12,495 bases of DNA, from the NCBI GenBank assembly GCA_945897655.1, contig CAMDHB010000061.1:1-12495 (forward strand), in the 5' to 3' direction. A model generated the notes under the pieces. That model made no database searches. It saw only the letters and a program-made list of their open reading frames with translations, and was not told the origin of the DNA. This document shows, piece after piece, positions 5,403-12,495 of the stretch. The translations under genes and the position numbers were made by a program. Numbering within the stretch: the stretch's first letter is position 1; each line of letters opens with the position of its first letter. Source of the stretch: Pseudorhodobacter antarcticus (GTDB lineage Bacteria > Pseudomonadota > Alphaproteobacteria > Rhodobacterales > Rhodobacteraceae).

Positions 5403-6275
5403 TTAACCTGCACCCATTGCCCGCCGACCGCCATAGGCGTTCAGGATCACGGCAGCCAACAAGACCGACCCGCCGATCAGGGTGCCGGTGGTGGTGACCT
5501 CATCCAGAAAGGCCCAAGCCCAGACAGGGGCCAACAAAACCTCGACCAGGGATATCAGAGTGGCTTGGGCGGCGGGGACGGCGCGGCTGCCAATAGTGTA
5601 CAGGATCAAGCCCCCGGCCAGTGTGACCGCACCCATGCCAAAGGCAATCGCTATGTCAAGGGCGGGCACCAGCAGGGTTTGCCCCGTCAGGCCCGACCCG
5701 ATTGCCCCGGCGGCCATTGCCAACAGGCCGCCCAGCAGGATGGCGGGCAACATGTTGGCCAGATGCCGCCACCGAAGGACGACCGAGAACACGGCAAAGC
5801 CCAAGGCCGACAGCAGCGCCGCGACATTACCGATCAGCGTGCCACCCGCGATGCCGCCGCCAACCATGACGCTGACACCCAGAATAGCCAGCCCGATGGC
5901 AAACCATGTCAAGGCAGACACCGCCTCACCCAGCAAGACCCGGCCCAGCAGGGCGGCGAAAAAGGGGGATGCGGTGAACAGCAGCACTGCATTGGCCACA
6001 CTGGTTGTCTGGAACGAATAGATCGCACCTGAAAACGCGACGACAAGGCCAAGACCGCCGATCAGGCCCGGCCAACCCACAGCGCGCACCTCGGCCCCAG
6101 CGCGGCGGCCTGAGGCGAGCAGGATCCAGACCAACAACACCATCACCATCCCGGCCGAGCGCCAGAACAGGATCTCCCACGGGCCGGCGTCATGGATAAG
6201 GCGTATCAGCAGGCCCTGCACCGACCAGACCAACCCCGCCAGAAAGACCAATCCGGCGCCTGTCGCGTATGTCAT
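5403..6275 (-). CDS. EamA/DMT-superfamily transporter
   Basis: A 290-residue, very hydrophobic inner-membrane protein with about ten predicted helices, the standard size for the drug/metabolite transporter superfamily. Two EamA repeats are visible: residues about 5-137 and 148-280. Each ends with the typical segment, ANAVLLFTASPFFAALLG at 94-111 followed by LGEAVS, and AQATLISLVEVLLAPVWAW at 236-254 followed by LDEVTT. The acidic residue of the LxE/LDE turn is present in both halves. Such proteins usually export or import small metabolites such as amino acids or their derivatives; the substrate cannot be read from sequence. ATG at 6275 is chosen with AAGGGG 5 bases upstream; a TTG 102 bases earlier would add a polar, arginine- and proline-rich tail unlike the family. 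It is convergent with the regulator gene and 140 bases downstream of the alpha/beta hydrolase gene. Confidence 0.93.
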   Translation of the reverse strand: MTYATGAGLVFLAGLVWSVQGLLIRLIHDAGPWEILFWRSAGMVMVLLVWILLASGRRAGAEVRAVGWPGLIGGLGLVVAFSGAIYSFQTTSVANAVLLFTASPFFAALLGRVLLGEAVSALTWFAIGLAILGVSVMVGGGIAGGTLIGNVAALLSALGFAVFSVVLRWRHLANMLPAILLGGLLAMAAGAIGSGLTGQTLLVPALDIAIAFGMGAVTLAGGLILYTIGSRAVPAAQATLISLVEVLLAPVWAWAFLDEVTTTGTLIGGSVLLAAVILNAYGGRRAMGAG

Positions 6276-6280
6276 GCCCG

Positions 6281-6286
6281 CCCCTT
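6281..6286 (-). promoter_or_regulatory. Ribosome binding site deciding the transporter start
   Basis: AAGGGG on the minus strand, 5 bases before the ATG at 6273-6275. The rest of 6276-6415 (140 bases) holds no convincing promoter, terminator or small gene. Confidence 0.6.
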
Positions 6287-6415
6287 GCGACCCCTGTCCG
6301 CGCAGAGTTGCGGGCGGGACGGGGCAGGGTCTGTTCCAATTGCGACCTGTTTTGCTGGGCCGCCCCACACAAGGCAAAATCGGAGGCCATCTTGAGCCTG
6401 TGGTCTGCCGTCCGC

Positions 6416-7597
6416 CTATTGTCCGGCTTTCCCAAGGGCCTTGGCAAAGAATGCTGCCGTCAGGTCATTTATGCGCAGATGGGCCTGGGCAATGCCCAGC
6501 GGGCCAGATTGCCCTGCCCAGGCGAAAACCGGTTGGATGGCCGGCAGGTCGGTGAAGTCGACATGGAAGAACCCATGGACCAGCAGCAGTTCGGCATGGT
6601 CACTGTGGCTGACGGCCTGATCAATGCTGCGGGCCTGAGCTGCGATTTCAGCCTCGGGCCAGCCACCTGACGCGGCGCGTTCGGCCCGTTGATCGGCGGC
6701 AGGGCGGCTGATCCACAGGGCCTGTTGGCGTAGGCCGGTGGTGGCGACGGTCAGGGGCACAGGCGCGTCCATCATAAGGCAAGCGTCAATCCGCGCCTCG
6801 GTTGCGCAGGCCTGCGCGGCGTTGATAGCCCCCAGTGACATGCCCATGACGCCAACCCGGGTCAGGTCCAGTAGACCATGCAAGGGGTGGGCCGGGTCGG
6901 TGTTGATCATCGACAAGCGGTCCAGCACCGGGCCTATATCGGCGGCGAAATAGGGCACGATGCTGGTTTGAGGGGCCAGGGCTGTGGCGAAAGGCGCGGG
7001 CAGCGGGGTGCCGGACGGTTCGTAAGACGGGGCGATGAGGCGATAGGCCTGATCCCGTGACAGACCCTCGATTGTGCTGCCGCCCGGCAGGAGCAGGGCA
7101 GCCACGACGCCGGGTTGGTTGAGGGTGACAACGACATAGCCTTGGCCAACCAAGGCGGTCGTCTGAAAGCTGCCCATCTGCATATAGCCGGTGACGCCCG
7201 GCAGATACAGGATCACGGGGAAGGGTTCGCCTTGGACAGGAGGGGAATTCTTGAACCAAGGGGCCGCAAGTCCGCCCAGTTGCATCAGGGCAAGGCGGGC
7301 CATGCTGCCTTGACGGGACGCCAATGCGGTGACCAGCGGTTGTGCATCGGGCACATAGCGCGCGGGATCGCCGGGGCCGCTGGCCGGATAAAGGATCTGG
7401 AAGGGAACGACGCGGGGGCCGCCGGATCCAAAAATCTCTGACCGTTTTGGGTCGGTGGCGAGGTCATCCACCGCACCGACCCAACTGCCAACCGTGGCTG
7501 GAAGGGCGCGCATGGGCAAACCAAAGAGGGCGACCACCCCTGCACCCAGCGCCAGAAAGAGGGTCAAACCCAGCAGCGCAACAAGACCCCTGTGCAT
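6416..7597 (-). CDS. Membrane-anchored or secreted alpha/beta hydrolase, PAF-acetylhydrolase-like
   Basis: A 393-residue serine hydrolase. The N-terminus (about 4-27) is a hydrophobic signal or anchor segment with one arginine before it, so the enzyme probably faces the periplasm. The fold starts with PFPVILYLPGVTGY at 125-138 (oxyanion side). The nucleophile elbow is GMSLG at 252-256 with S254 in VGVMGMSLGAINAAQAC; the acid is D277 in LMMDAPVPL; and the histidine is H345 in HGFFHVDFTDLP. The Asp and His contexts resemble plasma platelet-activating-factor acetylhydrolases (Pfam PF03403-type), pointing to hydrolysis of short or oxidised acyl esters; this is similarity of pattern, not proof. 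An ATG at 7597 with CAGGG about 7 bases upstream is a reasonable start. It lies 107 bases after ghrA on the same strand and may have its own promoter. The physiological substrate is unknown. Confidence 0.88.
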   Translation of the reverse strand: MHRGLVALLGLTLFLALGAGVVALFGLPMRALPATVGSWVGAVDDLATDPKRSEIFGSGGPRVVPFQILYPASGPGDPARYVPDAQPLVTALASRQGSMARLALMQLGGLAAPWFKNSPPVQGEPFPVILYLPGVTGYMQMGSFQTTALVGQGYVVVTLNQPGVVAALLLPGGSTIEGLSRDQAYRLIAPSYEPSGTPLPAPFATALAPQTSIVPYFAADIGPVLDRLSMINTDPAHPLHGLLDLTRVGVMGMSLGAINAAQACATEARIDACLMMDAPVPLTVATTGLRQQALWISRPAADQRAERAASGGWPEAEIAAQARSIDQAVSHSDHAELLLVHGFFHVDFTDLPAIQPVFAWAGQSGPLGIAQAHLRINDLTAAFFAKALGKAGQ

Positions 7598-7617
7598 GGC
7601 ATACCCTGCTTTCGGAC

Positions 7618-7633
7618 GGTGCCGAAGGGCACC
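7618..7633 (-). other. Perfect 6-bp hairpin in the leader of the alpha/beta hydrolase gene
   Basis: In the 107-base gap 7598-7704, GGTGCC-CTTC-GGCACC (minus strand) forms a 6-bp stem with a tetraloop, about 20 bases upstream of the hydrolase ATG. No T run follows, so a rho-independent terminator for ghrA is unlikely. An AT-richer island (CATATA) lies just upstream, but no paired -35/-10 is convincing. An operator or mRNA-stability stem is possible. Confidence 0.35.
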
Positions 7634-7704
7634 AGTCAGAGGGTATATGGGGGGAGGGCTGGGCCAACGACAGGGGCAGGGGTTGGTTCAGACCCGGGAT
7701 TGGG

Positions 7705-8625
7705 TCAATAGCCGCGACCACGGTCGACCAGATGCAGCAGCGGCTCGCCCGCTTGTGCCCGGCGGATGTTTTCCACCAGCACCTTGGCCGCACCAGAGGC
7801 GCGGGTGTCGGCGGCAATATGAGGGGTGACGGTGACGCGGGGATGCGACCAGAAGGCATGATCCTGCGGCAGGGGTTCGGCGCGGAACACATCCAGCGTT
7901 GCATGGGCCACATGGCCTGTGTCCAAGGCTGCCAGCAGGGCGGCATCGTCGATCAGCGGGCCGCGACCGGGGTTCAGGATTACGGCGCCGCGGGGCAGCC
8001 AGGACAGGCTTTCGGCGTTCAGCATATTCTCGGTCTCAGGCGTTTTGGGCAGCAGGGTGATGACGATTTCGGCCCCGGACAGGGCGCTGCGCAGGTCGGT
8101 CGTGGTCGGTATGCCGGGGATGTCCTTGGCCGTGCGGCTATATCCCGTGACCGGAAAGTTCAGCGCGGTCAGGGCGCAGGCGCAGGCGGTGCCTAGCGCC
8201 CCCATGCCCAACATCGCCACGGGGCGTTCACGCGCCAGTGGCGGGCAGGTCGGGTCCCAGACATGGGCTGGGTTCACGATATGGCGGTCCATCCCCAGAT
8301 GGTGGCGCAAGGTGTGGCCCACAACCCATTCCACCATCCCCTCGGTCAGTCCGGTGTCGACCATGCGGCACAGGGGCTGGGTCAGCGTCGCATTGCCTAC
8401 AATGCGTTCCACCCCAGCCCAGAGGCTGAGCACCGCTTTGCAGTTCGTGAAGGGGGTGAAATCCTGCAAGGGGGCCGACGGGGCATAGATGATGTAGTCA
8501 ACCATGGCAGGATCGGGGGCTTCGGTCACCACATTGGCCGCGATCCCGGCCTCGGCCAGGAGGGCGGGCAACAGGTCGCGGTATTCGGGCCAAAGGGTGG
8601 GGGCGGCAAAAAAGATCAGGGGCAT
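7705..8625 (-). CDS. ghrA: Glyoxylate/hydroxypyruvate reductase A (D-2-hydroxyacid dehydrogenase)
   Basis: A 306-residue D-isomer-specific 2-hydroxyacid dehydrogenase, reducing glyoxylate to glycolate or hydroxypyruvate to glycerate with NAD(P)H. The substrate loop LWAGVERI is at 68-75; the Rossmann motif is MLGMGALG at 138-145; GYSRTAKDIPG follows beta-2. Catalytic residues are R221 (NPGRGPLID), E250 (FRAEPLP) and H269 (TPHIAA). The C-terminal VDRGRGY closely matches the VDRARGY end of E. coli GhrA, and length is near its 312. The ATG at 8625 has a modest AGG 8 bases upstream and lies 7 bases after the DUF1345 stop; a TTG at 8667 would overlap that gene by 35 bases and is not preferred. It appears to be the last gene of the mre-mrdA-rodA transcript, although its reaction has no known link to wall synthesis. 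Confidence 0.9.
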   Translation of the reverse strand: MPLIFFAAPTLWPEYRDLLPALLAEAGIAANVVTEAPDPAMVDYIIYAPSAPLQDFTPFTNCKAVLSLWAGVERIVGNATLTQPLCRMVDTGLTEGMVEWVVGHTLRHHLGMDRHIVNPAHVWDPTCPPLARERPVAMLGMGALGTACACALTALNFPVTGYSRTAKDIPGIPTTTDLRSALSGAEIVITLLPKTPETENMLNAESLSWLPRGAVILNPGRGPLIDDAALLAALDTGHVAHATLDVFRAEPLPQDHAFWSHPRVTVTPHIAADTRASGAAKVLVENIRRAQAGEPLLHLVDRGRGY

Positions 8626-8632
8626 GGGGAAC

Positions 8633-9250
8633 CTATCGGCCAAGGGCCAGCCCTGCGTTAACGGCAAGGGCCAGGATGACGGTGTTGAAGAAGAACGACC
8701 CGATGCCGTGCATCAGCACCAGTTTGCGCATCGGGGTGGTGGTGACCTGCACGTCCGACACCTGCGCCGTCATGCCAATGGTGAAGGAAAAGTAAAGGAA
8801 ATCAACGGCATTGGGTGGCGCGGCGGGTTCGGGAAAGATCAAGCCCGCATCGGGATGGGGGGAGTAGTACAGATGCGCATAGCGGTAAGCCAGCAGCACC
8901 TGCATGAGCGTCCAGCCCAAGGGGGCGGACGCCAATGCAAAGACCGCCTCGCCCAGGCCGTCCGACTGGCGGTTCAGCACCAGAAAGATCGCCGTCATCG
9001 CCACCACCACAGCGGCAACCGCCAGCGTCAGGATCAGCGCAGACCCTTCGTCGTCGGCTTCAGCATGACGGCGCAGGTCGTCCGCGTCGGAATGCAGTGT
9101 CAGGCGAAGCATTAGTCCGAGGTAGACGAGAAAGAACCCGTTGACCGCAATCAGGGCGCGCAGCACCGGATCGACCGGCGACAGGCCCCAGATCAGCACG
9201 CCCAAAGCCAGGGCCACCAGAAAGCGCATATGGCGTCGCAGCGTTGCCAT
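8633..9250 (-). CDS. DUF1345 family inner-membrane protein
   Basis: A 205-residue membrane protein with about five to six hydrophobic segments (near 9-23, 30-50, 70-92, 105-122, 150-166 and 180-202). The diagnostic segment is DFLYFSFTIGMTAQVSDV at 150-167, which I recognise as the signature of DUF1345 (Pfam PF07077). An acidic/histidine-rich loop (LHSDADDLRRHAEADDEG) lies at 52-69. Function is unknown for the family; a channel- or transporter-like role has been suggested from the helices only. Its ATG follows the rodA stop with no gap (TAAATG), which normally means translational re-initiation by the same ribosomes. That ties its amount to RodA and makes an envelope-related role worth testing. 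Confidence 0.9.
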   Translation of the reverse strand: MATLRRHMRFLVALALGVLIWGLSPVDPVLRALIAVNGFFLVYLGLMLRLTLHSDADDLRRHAEADDEGSALILTLAVAAVVVAMTAIFLVLNRQSDGLGEAVFALASAPLGWTLMQVLLAYRYAHLYYSPHPDAGLIFPEPAAPPNAVDFLYFSFTIGMTAQVSDVQVTTTPMRKLVLMHGIGSFFFNTVILALAVNAGLALGR

Positions 9251-10390
9251 TTAGCGCAGACGGTGGACGATAGCGCTCTGGACCAGTCCAAAGGCTAGGA
9301 GCAGAACCAGCGTCGCCGATCCGCCATACGACAAGAAGGGTAGCGGCACGCCGACGACCGGGGCCAAGCCCATCACCATTGCCAGATTGACGGCAAGGTA
9401 CAGGAAAAAGTTGGCGGCAATACCGACGATCAGCAGTGATGAAAACCGGTCCTTGTTCTGGATGGCGGCCCAGATCAGGAACAACAGGATCAGACCGTAG
9501 AGGGTGAGAAGTGAGATCGCACCGATAAAGCCAAACTCCTCGCCCAGCGTAGTGAAGATGAAATCAGTGTGCTTTTCGGGCAGGAAATTCAGCCGCGACT
9601 GGGTGCCCTGCATGAAACCCTTGCCGGTCCAGCCGCCCGAGCCCAGCGCAATCTTGGCCTGCATGATATTGTATCCCGCGCCCAAAGGGTCGGCCGAGGG
9701 GTCAAGGAAAGTGTCGATTCGGCGGTATTGGTAATCGTGCAGGAACTGCCAGGGCGTGCCACGGGCCAGAAACACCCCTGCCACCGCTCCGCCGACGATG
9801 GCCAGGACCGCAATGAAATACCACAGACTGACCCCGGCGGCGAACATCACAGCCGCCCCCGCGACCAGCAGCATGACCGATGTGCCAAGGTTGGGTTGCA
9901 AGATCACCAGCGCGGTGGGCACCACGATCAGCAGAACCGGGATCAGCACCCAAAGGGGGCGCGATACCTTCTTGTCATCCAACCAGTCGTAGTAGGTTGC
10001 CAGCATCATCACCAACGTGACCTTCATCAACTCGGACGGTTGCAGGCGGAATCCGCCAATTTCGAGCCAACGTTGCGCACCCATGCCGATCTGGCCAACG
10101 AACTGCACGAAGAGGAGGAGGATGAAGGTGGCGATGTACCCCGCCCCCGACATGCTGCGCCAGAACCAGATCGGCGTGAAGGTGATGATCAGAGCCAGCA
10201 CCATGCCAAGGCCAAAACGCTCCATCTGGGGCCGTGCCCAGGTGTCGATGTTGCCGCCTGCGATGGAATACAGCATCAGCCAGCCGATCGCCGCCGTGGC
10301 GATGATCAGCAGGTACAGGCCCCAGTTGACGTAGAACACCTTCTGAAAGCCGGCGGGCGCGAATTTGACGCGGTATTCAAGGAAACTCAT
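9251..10390 (-). CDS. rodA: Peptidoglycan glycosyltransferase RodA (SEDS family)
   Basis: A 379-residue SEDS-family integral membrane protein with about ten helices, which polymerises lipid II glycan strands during lateral wall growth together with PBP2. Signature elements: GAQRWLEIGGFRLQPSELMK at 104-123, LQPNLGTSVMLL at 164-175, PEKHTDFIF at 271-279 with the conserved catalytic aspartate D276, GEEFGFIG at 283-290, and VPLPFLSYGGSA at 348-359. All key residues are intact. Length is typical. The ATG at 10390 is 10 bases downstream of the mrdA stop with GAGGGG as ribosome site. RodA rather than FtsW is indicated by the neighbouring PBP2 gene and by the short C-terminus (HRLR) without an FtsW-type cytoplasmic tail. 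Confidence 0.96.
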   Translation of the reverse strand: MSFLEYRVKFAPAGFQKVFYVNWGLYLLIIATAAIGWLMLYSIAGGNIDTWARPQMERFGLGMVLALIITFTPIWFWRSMSGAGYIATFILLLFVQFVGQIGMGAQRWLEIGGFRLQPSELMKVTLVMMLATYYDWLDDKKVSRPLWVLIPVLLIVVPTALVILQPNLGTSVMLLVAGAAVMFAAGVSLWYFIAVLAIVGGAVAGVFLARGTPWQFLHDYQYRRIDTFLDPSADPLGAGYNIMQAKIALGSGGWTGKGFMQGTQSRLNFLPEKHTDFIFTTLGEEFGFIGAISLLTLYGLILLFLIWAAIQNKDRFSSLLIVGIAANFFLYLAVNLAMVMGLAPVVGVPLPFLSYGGSATLVLLLAFGLVQSAIVHRLR

Positions 10391-10400
10391 GGCCGCCCCC

Positions 10401-12350
10401 TCATGCCCGGGTGTCAGCGGGCAGGGTGCCGTCGGGCAGGCGCAGCTTCAACCCCTCCAGCATCGATTCGATCCGGGCCTTCTGGTTGGCGGGGTAATCG
10501 GCGGGGTCCGGCAGTTTGCCGGTGATCGCCCGCAGCAGCGCATCCCGGGCAATGGGGGCCGCGACCGATGACCCGCCGCCGCCATGTTCCACCACCACGG
10601 CCACGGCATAGCGCGGCGCATCCTGCGGCGCATAGGCCACGAACAGCGCATGGTCGCGTCGGTTCCACGGCAGGTCAGCGTTGCCGACCACCCCCGTCTC
10701 ACGTTCCGCAGCCGAGATGTTACGGACCTGACTCGTGCCCGATTTGCCTGCCATCAACATGGCCTCATTCACGATCCGCGCGGCGTAAGAGGTGCCCTCT
10801 TGGCTGTTCACCACTTCGGCCATGCCTTCCCGCACCACCACCAAATTTGAGGTGTCGATGCCCAGGGGTTGCGGGTCGGGGCGGTCAACCGGCTTGCCAT
10901 CCACCTCGCGCACCAGATGGGGTTCCACCATCAGCCCGGTTGCCAACCGCGACGCCATCACCGCCAGTTGCAGGGGCGACGCCAGCACATAGCCCTGTCC
11001 GATCGAGGCGTTGATCGTATCGCCAATCCGCCAGTCCTGTTTGTAGCGTTCCTGTTTCCAGGCTTTGGTCGGCATCAACCCCTCGGAAATTGCCGACATC
11101 GGCAGGGCGTGCCGTTGACCCAGACCTAGACGTTGCCCCATGGCCGAAATCGTATCAATGCCAACACCGGCACGCTGCGCCACGTCATAGAAATAGACGT
11201 CACAACTTTCCGCCAAAGCTTGCACCAGATCGACCCGCCCATGACCGCCACTTTTCCAGCAATGGAACCGCCGGTCGCCAAATTCCAGATAGCCGGGGCA
11301 ACGCACGGTGGTTTCGGTATCAATCGCCCCGGCTTCCAGTGCCGCCAGCGCCGTGACCATCTTGAAGGTTGACCCGGGCGGATAGACCCCTTGGACCACC
11401 TTGTTGGCCAGGGGCCGATGGTCATTTTCGGTCAGCAGACTGTAATTGGCGGTCGAGATTCCGCGCACGAACAGATTGGGGTCAAACGACGGTGATGACA
11501 CCGCGGCGATAATGTCGCCCGAGTTCACGTCCATCACAACACAAGAGGCGGATTCGTCGCCCAGACGGGCCTGAATGAAGTTCTGGATGTCGGCGTCAAT
11601 GGTCAACCGCAGATCTGCCCCGGCCAGACCTTCGCTGCGCTCCAACTCTCGCATGACGCGGCCCACGTGGTTGACCTCGATCTTCTTGTTCCCGGCAGCA
11701 CCACGTAGATTGTCTTCCATCCAGCGTTCCACCCCGACCTTGCCGATCTGGAACTTCGGGATATGCAACACCGGATCGGGGTCTTCGATCTCTGACAGAT
11801 CCTTTTCGGACACCGGGCCCACATAGCCCACCACGTGGGCGAAATCGGTGTCACGGGGGTAAACGCGGCTTAGGCCCACGTCAGGGGTCACACCCGGCAG
11901 GGCGGGTGCGTTCAGCGCCACTTTGGAGAAATCTTCCCAACTCAACCGGTCAGCCACGGGTATGGGCACAAAGGCCGAATTGCGCCCAATATCGCGGGTG
12001 ATGCGCGCCATGTCATCGGCGGTCAGGGGAATCAGATGGCTCAGACGGTTCAGCACCGCTTGCACATCGCCCGCCCCTTCCTTGGTGATCACTACGCGGT
12101 AATTCTGTTCGTTGCCCGCAATCAACTTGCCATTGCGGTCCAGGATCAGGCCACGGGCGGGGGGGATCAACTGGATGTTGATGCGGTTTTCCTCGGCCAG
12201 CAGACGGTATTGGTCCGACTCCTCGACCCCCAGAAACCGCATCCGTGCGCCCAGAACGGCCAGCGTCGCGGCCATGCATCCGCCCATGAACAGGCTCCGC
12301 CGGGTCATGCGGCGGCTGGCCTCATCCGTGTCGCGCTGCGTCCGCCTCAC
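10401..12350 (-). CDS. mrdA: Penicillin-binding protein 2 (MrdA), elongasome transpeptidase
   Basis: A 649-residue class B penicillin-binding protein that cross-links peptidoglycan during cell elongation as partner of RodA. A short arginine-rich cytoplasmic N-terminus precedes one membrane anchor (about 19-40). The pedestal/dimerisation domain starts with PPARGLILDRNG at 63-74 and runs to about 230. The transpeptidase domain (about 265-610) has the three active-site motifs: STFK at 327-330 (nucleophile S327), SCD at 382-384 and KSGT at 536-539. The EHGGGGSSVAAPIA segment at 588-601 is typical of the PBP2 C-terminus. The start is a GTG at 12350, with GGGAGG 5 bases upstream and a 4-base GTGA overlap with mreD; the ATG at 12308 has a poor ribosome site. 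The operon context with mreD and rodA supports PBP2 rather than the division enzyme FtsI. Confidence 0.96.
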   Translation of the reverse strand: MRRTQRDTDEASRRMTRRSLFMGGCMAATLAVLGARMRFLGVEESDQYRLLAEENRINIQLIPPARGLILDRNGKLIAGNEQNYRVVITKEGAGDVQAVLNRLSHLIPLTADDMARITRDIGRNSAFVPIPVADRLSWEDFSKVALNAPALPGVTPDVGLSRVYPRDTDFAHVVGYVGPVSEKDLSEIEDPDPVLHIPKFQIGKVGVERWMEDNLRGAAGNKKIEVNHVGRVMRELERSEGLAGADLRLTIDADIQNFIQARLGDESASCVVMDVNSGDIIAAVSSPSFDPNLFVRGISTANYSLLTENDHRPLANKVVQGVYPPGSTFKMVTALAALEAGAIDTETTVRCPGYLEFGDRRFHCWKSGGHGRVDLVQALAESCDVYFYDVAQRAGVGIDTISAMGQRLGLGQRHALPMSAISEGLMPTKAWKQERYKQDWRIGDTINASIGQGYVLASPLQLAVMASRLATGLMVEPHLVREVDGKPVDRPDPQPLGIDTSNLVVVREGMAEVVNSQEGTSYAARIVNEAMLMAGKSGTSQVRNISAAERETGVVGNADLPWNRRDHALFVAYAPQDAPRYAVAVVVEHGGGGSSVAAPIARDALLRAITGKLPDPADYPANQKARIESMLEGLKLRLPDGTLPADTRA

Positions 12351-12495
12351 ATCCGCCTCCCGTAGGCGTCCAATTCGCCCATTGCGGGTTTATGCAGGTC
12401 CAGACCATAGCGCGACAAGGCCACGACAAACGGATAGGCAAAGATTGACCACAGCGTCTGCACCAGCGCAAAGCCAAATCCCGGTTGCGACATGA
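12347..12495 (-). CDS. mreD: Rod shape-determining protein MreD (partial, C-terminal end)
   Basis: The last 49 codons of a reading frame entering from the right edge. The translated end contains LVQTLWSIFAYPFVVALSRY and finishes ELDAYGRRM before TGA, matching the last transmembrane helix and tail of alphaproteobacterial MreD as I recall it. MreD is a small inner-membrane protein of the MreBCD-RodA-PBP2 elongation complex. Its stop overlaps the mrdA GTG start by 4 bases. With only the tail visible, the assignment leans on the position directly before mrdA-rodA. Confidence 0.8.
   Translation of the reverse strand, partial: MSQPGFGFALVQTLWSIFAYPFVVALSRYGLDLHKPAMGELDAYGRRM
12356..12361 (-). promoter_or_regulatory. 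Ribosome binding site for the GTG start of mrdA
   Basis: GGGAGG within the end of mreD, 5 bases before the GTG at 12348-12350. It decides the non-ATG start of PBP2. Confidence 0.75.

Noticed and set aside
5385..6032. Plus-strand open frame antisense to the transporter gene
   Set aside because: Translation is low-complexity (Gln, Asp, Gly) and mirrors the hydrophobic codons of the transporter; not a credible protein.
7676..7704. Possible rho-independent terminator after ghrA
   Set aside because: Only short or long-looped stems (such as CCAAC...GTTGG) can be drawn and none is followed by a T tract.
7342..8196. Plus-strand open frame spanning the hydrolase/ghrA junction
   Set aside because: Antisense to two supported genes and composed of Arg/Gly/Gln-rich sequence with no domain.
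9569..10525. Plus-strand open frame antisense to rodA and the end of mrdA
   Set aside because: His/Gln/Arg-rich shadow of strongly supported cell-wall genes.
1..12495. Mobile element, CRISPR array, tRNA/rRNA or phage genes
   Set aside because: No transposase, integrase, phage protein, regular spaced repeats or cloverleaf/rRNA-like sequence could be seen; all larger frames are explained by metabolic or cell-wall genes.

Overview
This window looks like chromosomal DNA of a high-GC alphaproteobacterium, most likely of the order Rhodobacterales (Rhodobacter/Roseobacter relatives). That placement rests on the mreD-mrdA-rodA order, the GTGA overlap between mreD and mrdA, the high G+C third positions and the protein styles. 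It is inferred from recognition of sequence patterns, not from a database search. I see no tRNA, rRNA, insertion sequence, CRISPR array or integration scar. Coding density is high throughout, and every intergenic stretch is under about 150 bases.

Left module (about 1-5327). A divergent locus is built around the spacer at 4334-4457. The minus strand carries what looks like one operon, in transcript order: an N-formylglutamate amidohydrolase-fold protein, a glutamine-synthetase-like gamma-glutamyl-amide ligase, an NAD(P)-dependent aldehyde dehydrogenase, and an iron-containing alcohol dehydrogenase that runs off the left edge. The plus strand carries an RpiR/MurR-type regulator (HTH plus SIS domain). 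Taken together the enzymes suggest catabolism of an amine or amino alcohol through gamma-glutamyl intermediates: ligate glutamate to the amine, oxidise alcohol to aldehyde to acid, then hydrolyse. The ligase lacks the ammonium-site glutamate of true glutamine synthetases, and the regulator lacks the usual phosphosugar loop of SIS domains. Both points support a specialised system, but the actual substrate is unknown.

Middle (5403-7597). Two minus-strand genes follow: a ten-helix EamA/DMT transporter, convergent with the regulator, and a membrane-anchored alpha/beta hydrolase resembling platelet-activating-factor acetylhydrolases with a complete Ser-Asp-His triad. Neither has an obvious link to the flanking modules.

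Right module (7705-12495). This is the distal half of the cell-elongation (mre) operon on the minus strand: the end of mreD, mrdA (PBP2) and rodA. It is followed with almost no spacing by a DUF1345 membrane protein and a GhrA-type glyoxylate/hydroxypyruvate reductase. mreD/mrdA overlap by 4 bases, mrdA/rodA are 10 bases apart, rodA/DUF1345 touch (TAAATG), and DUF1345/ghrA are 7 bases apart, so all five are probably co-transcribed from a promoter to the right of the window.
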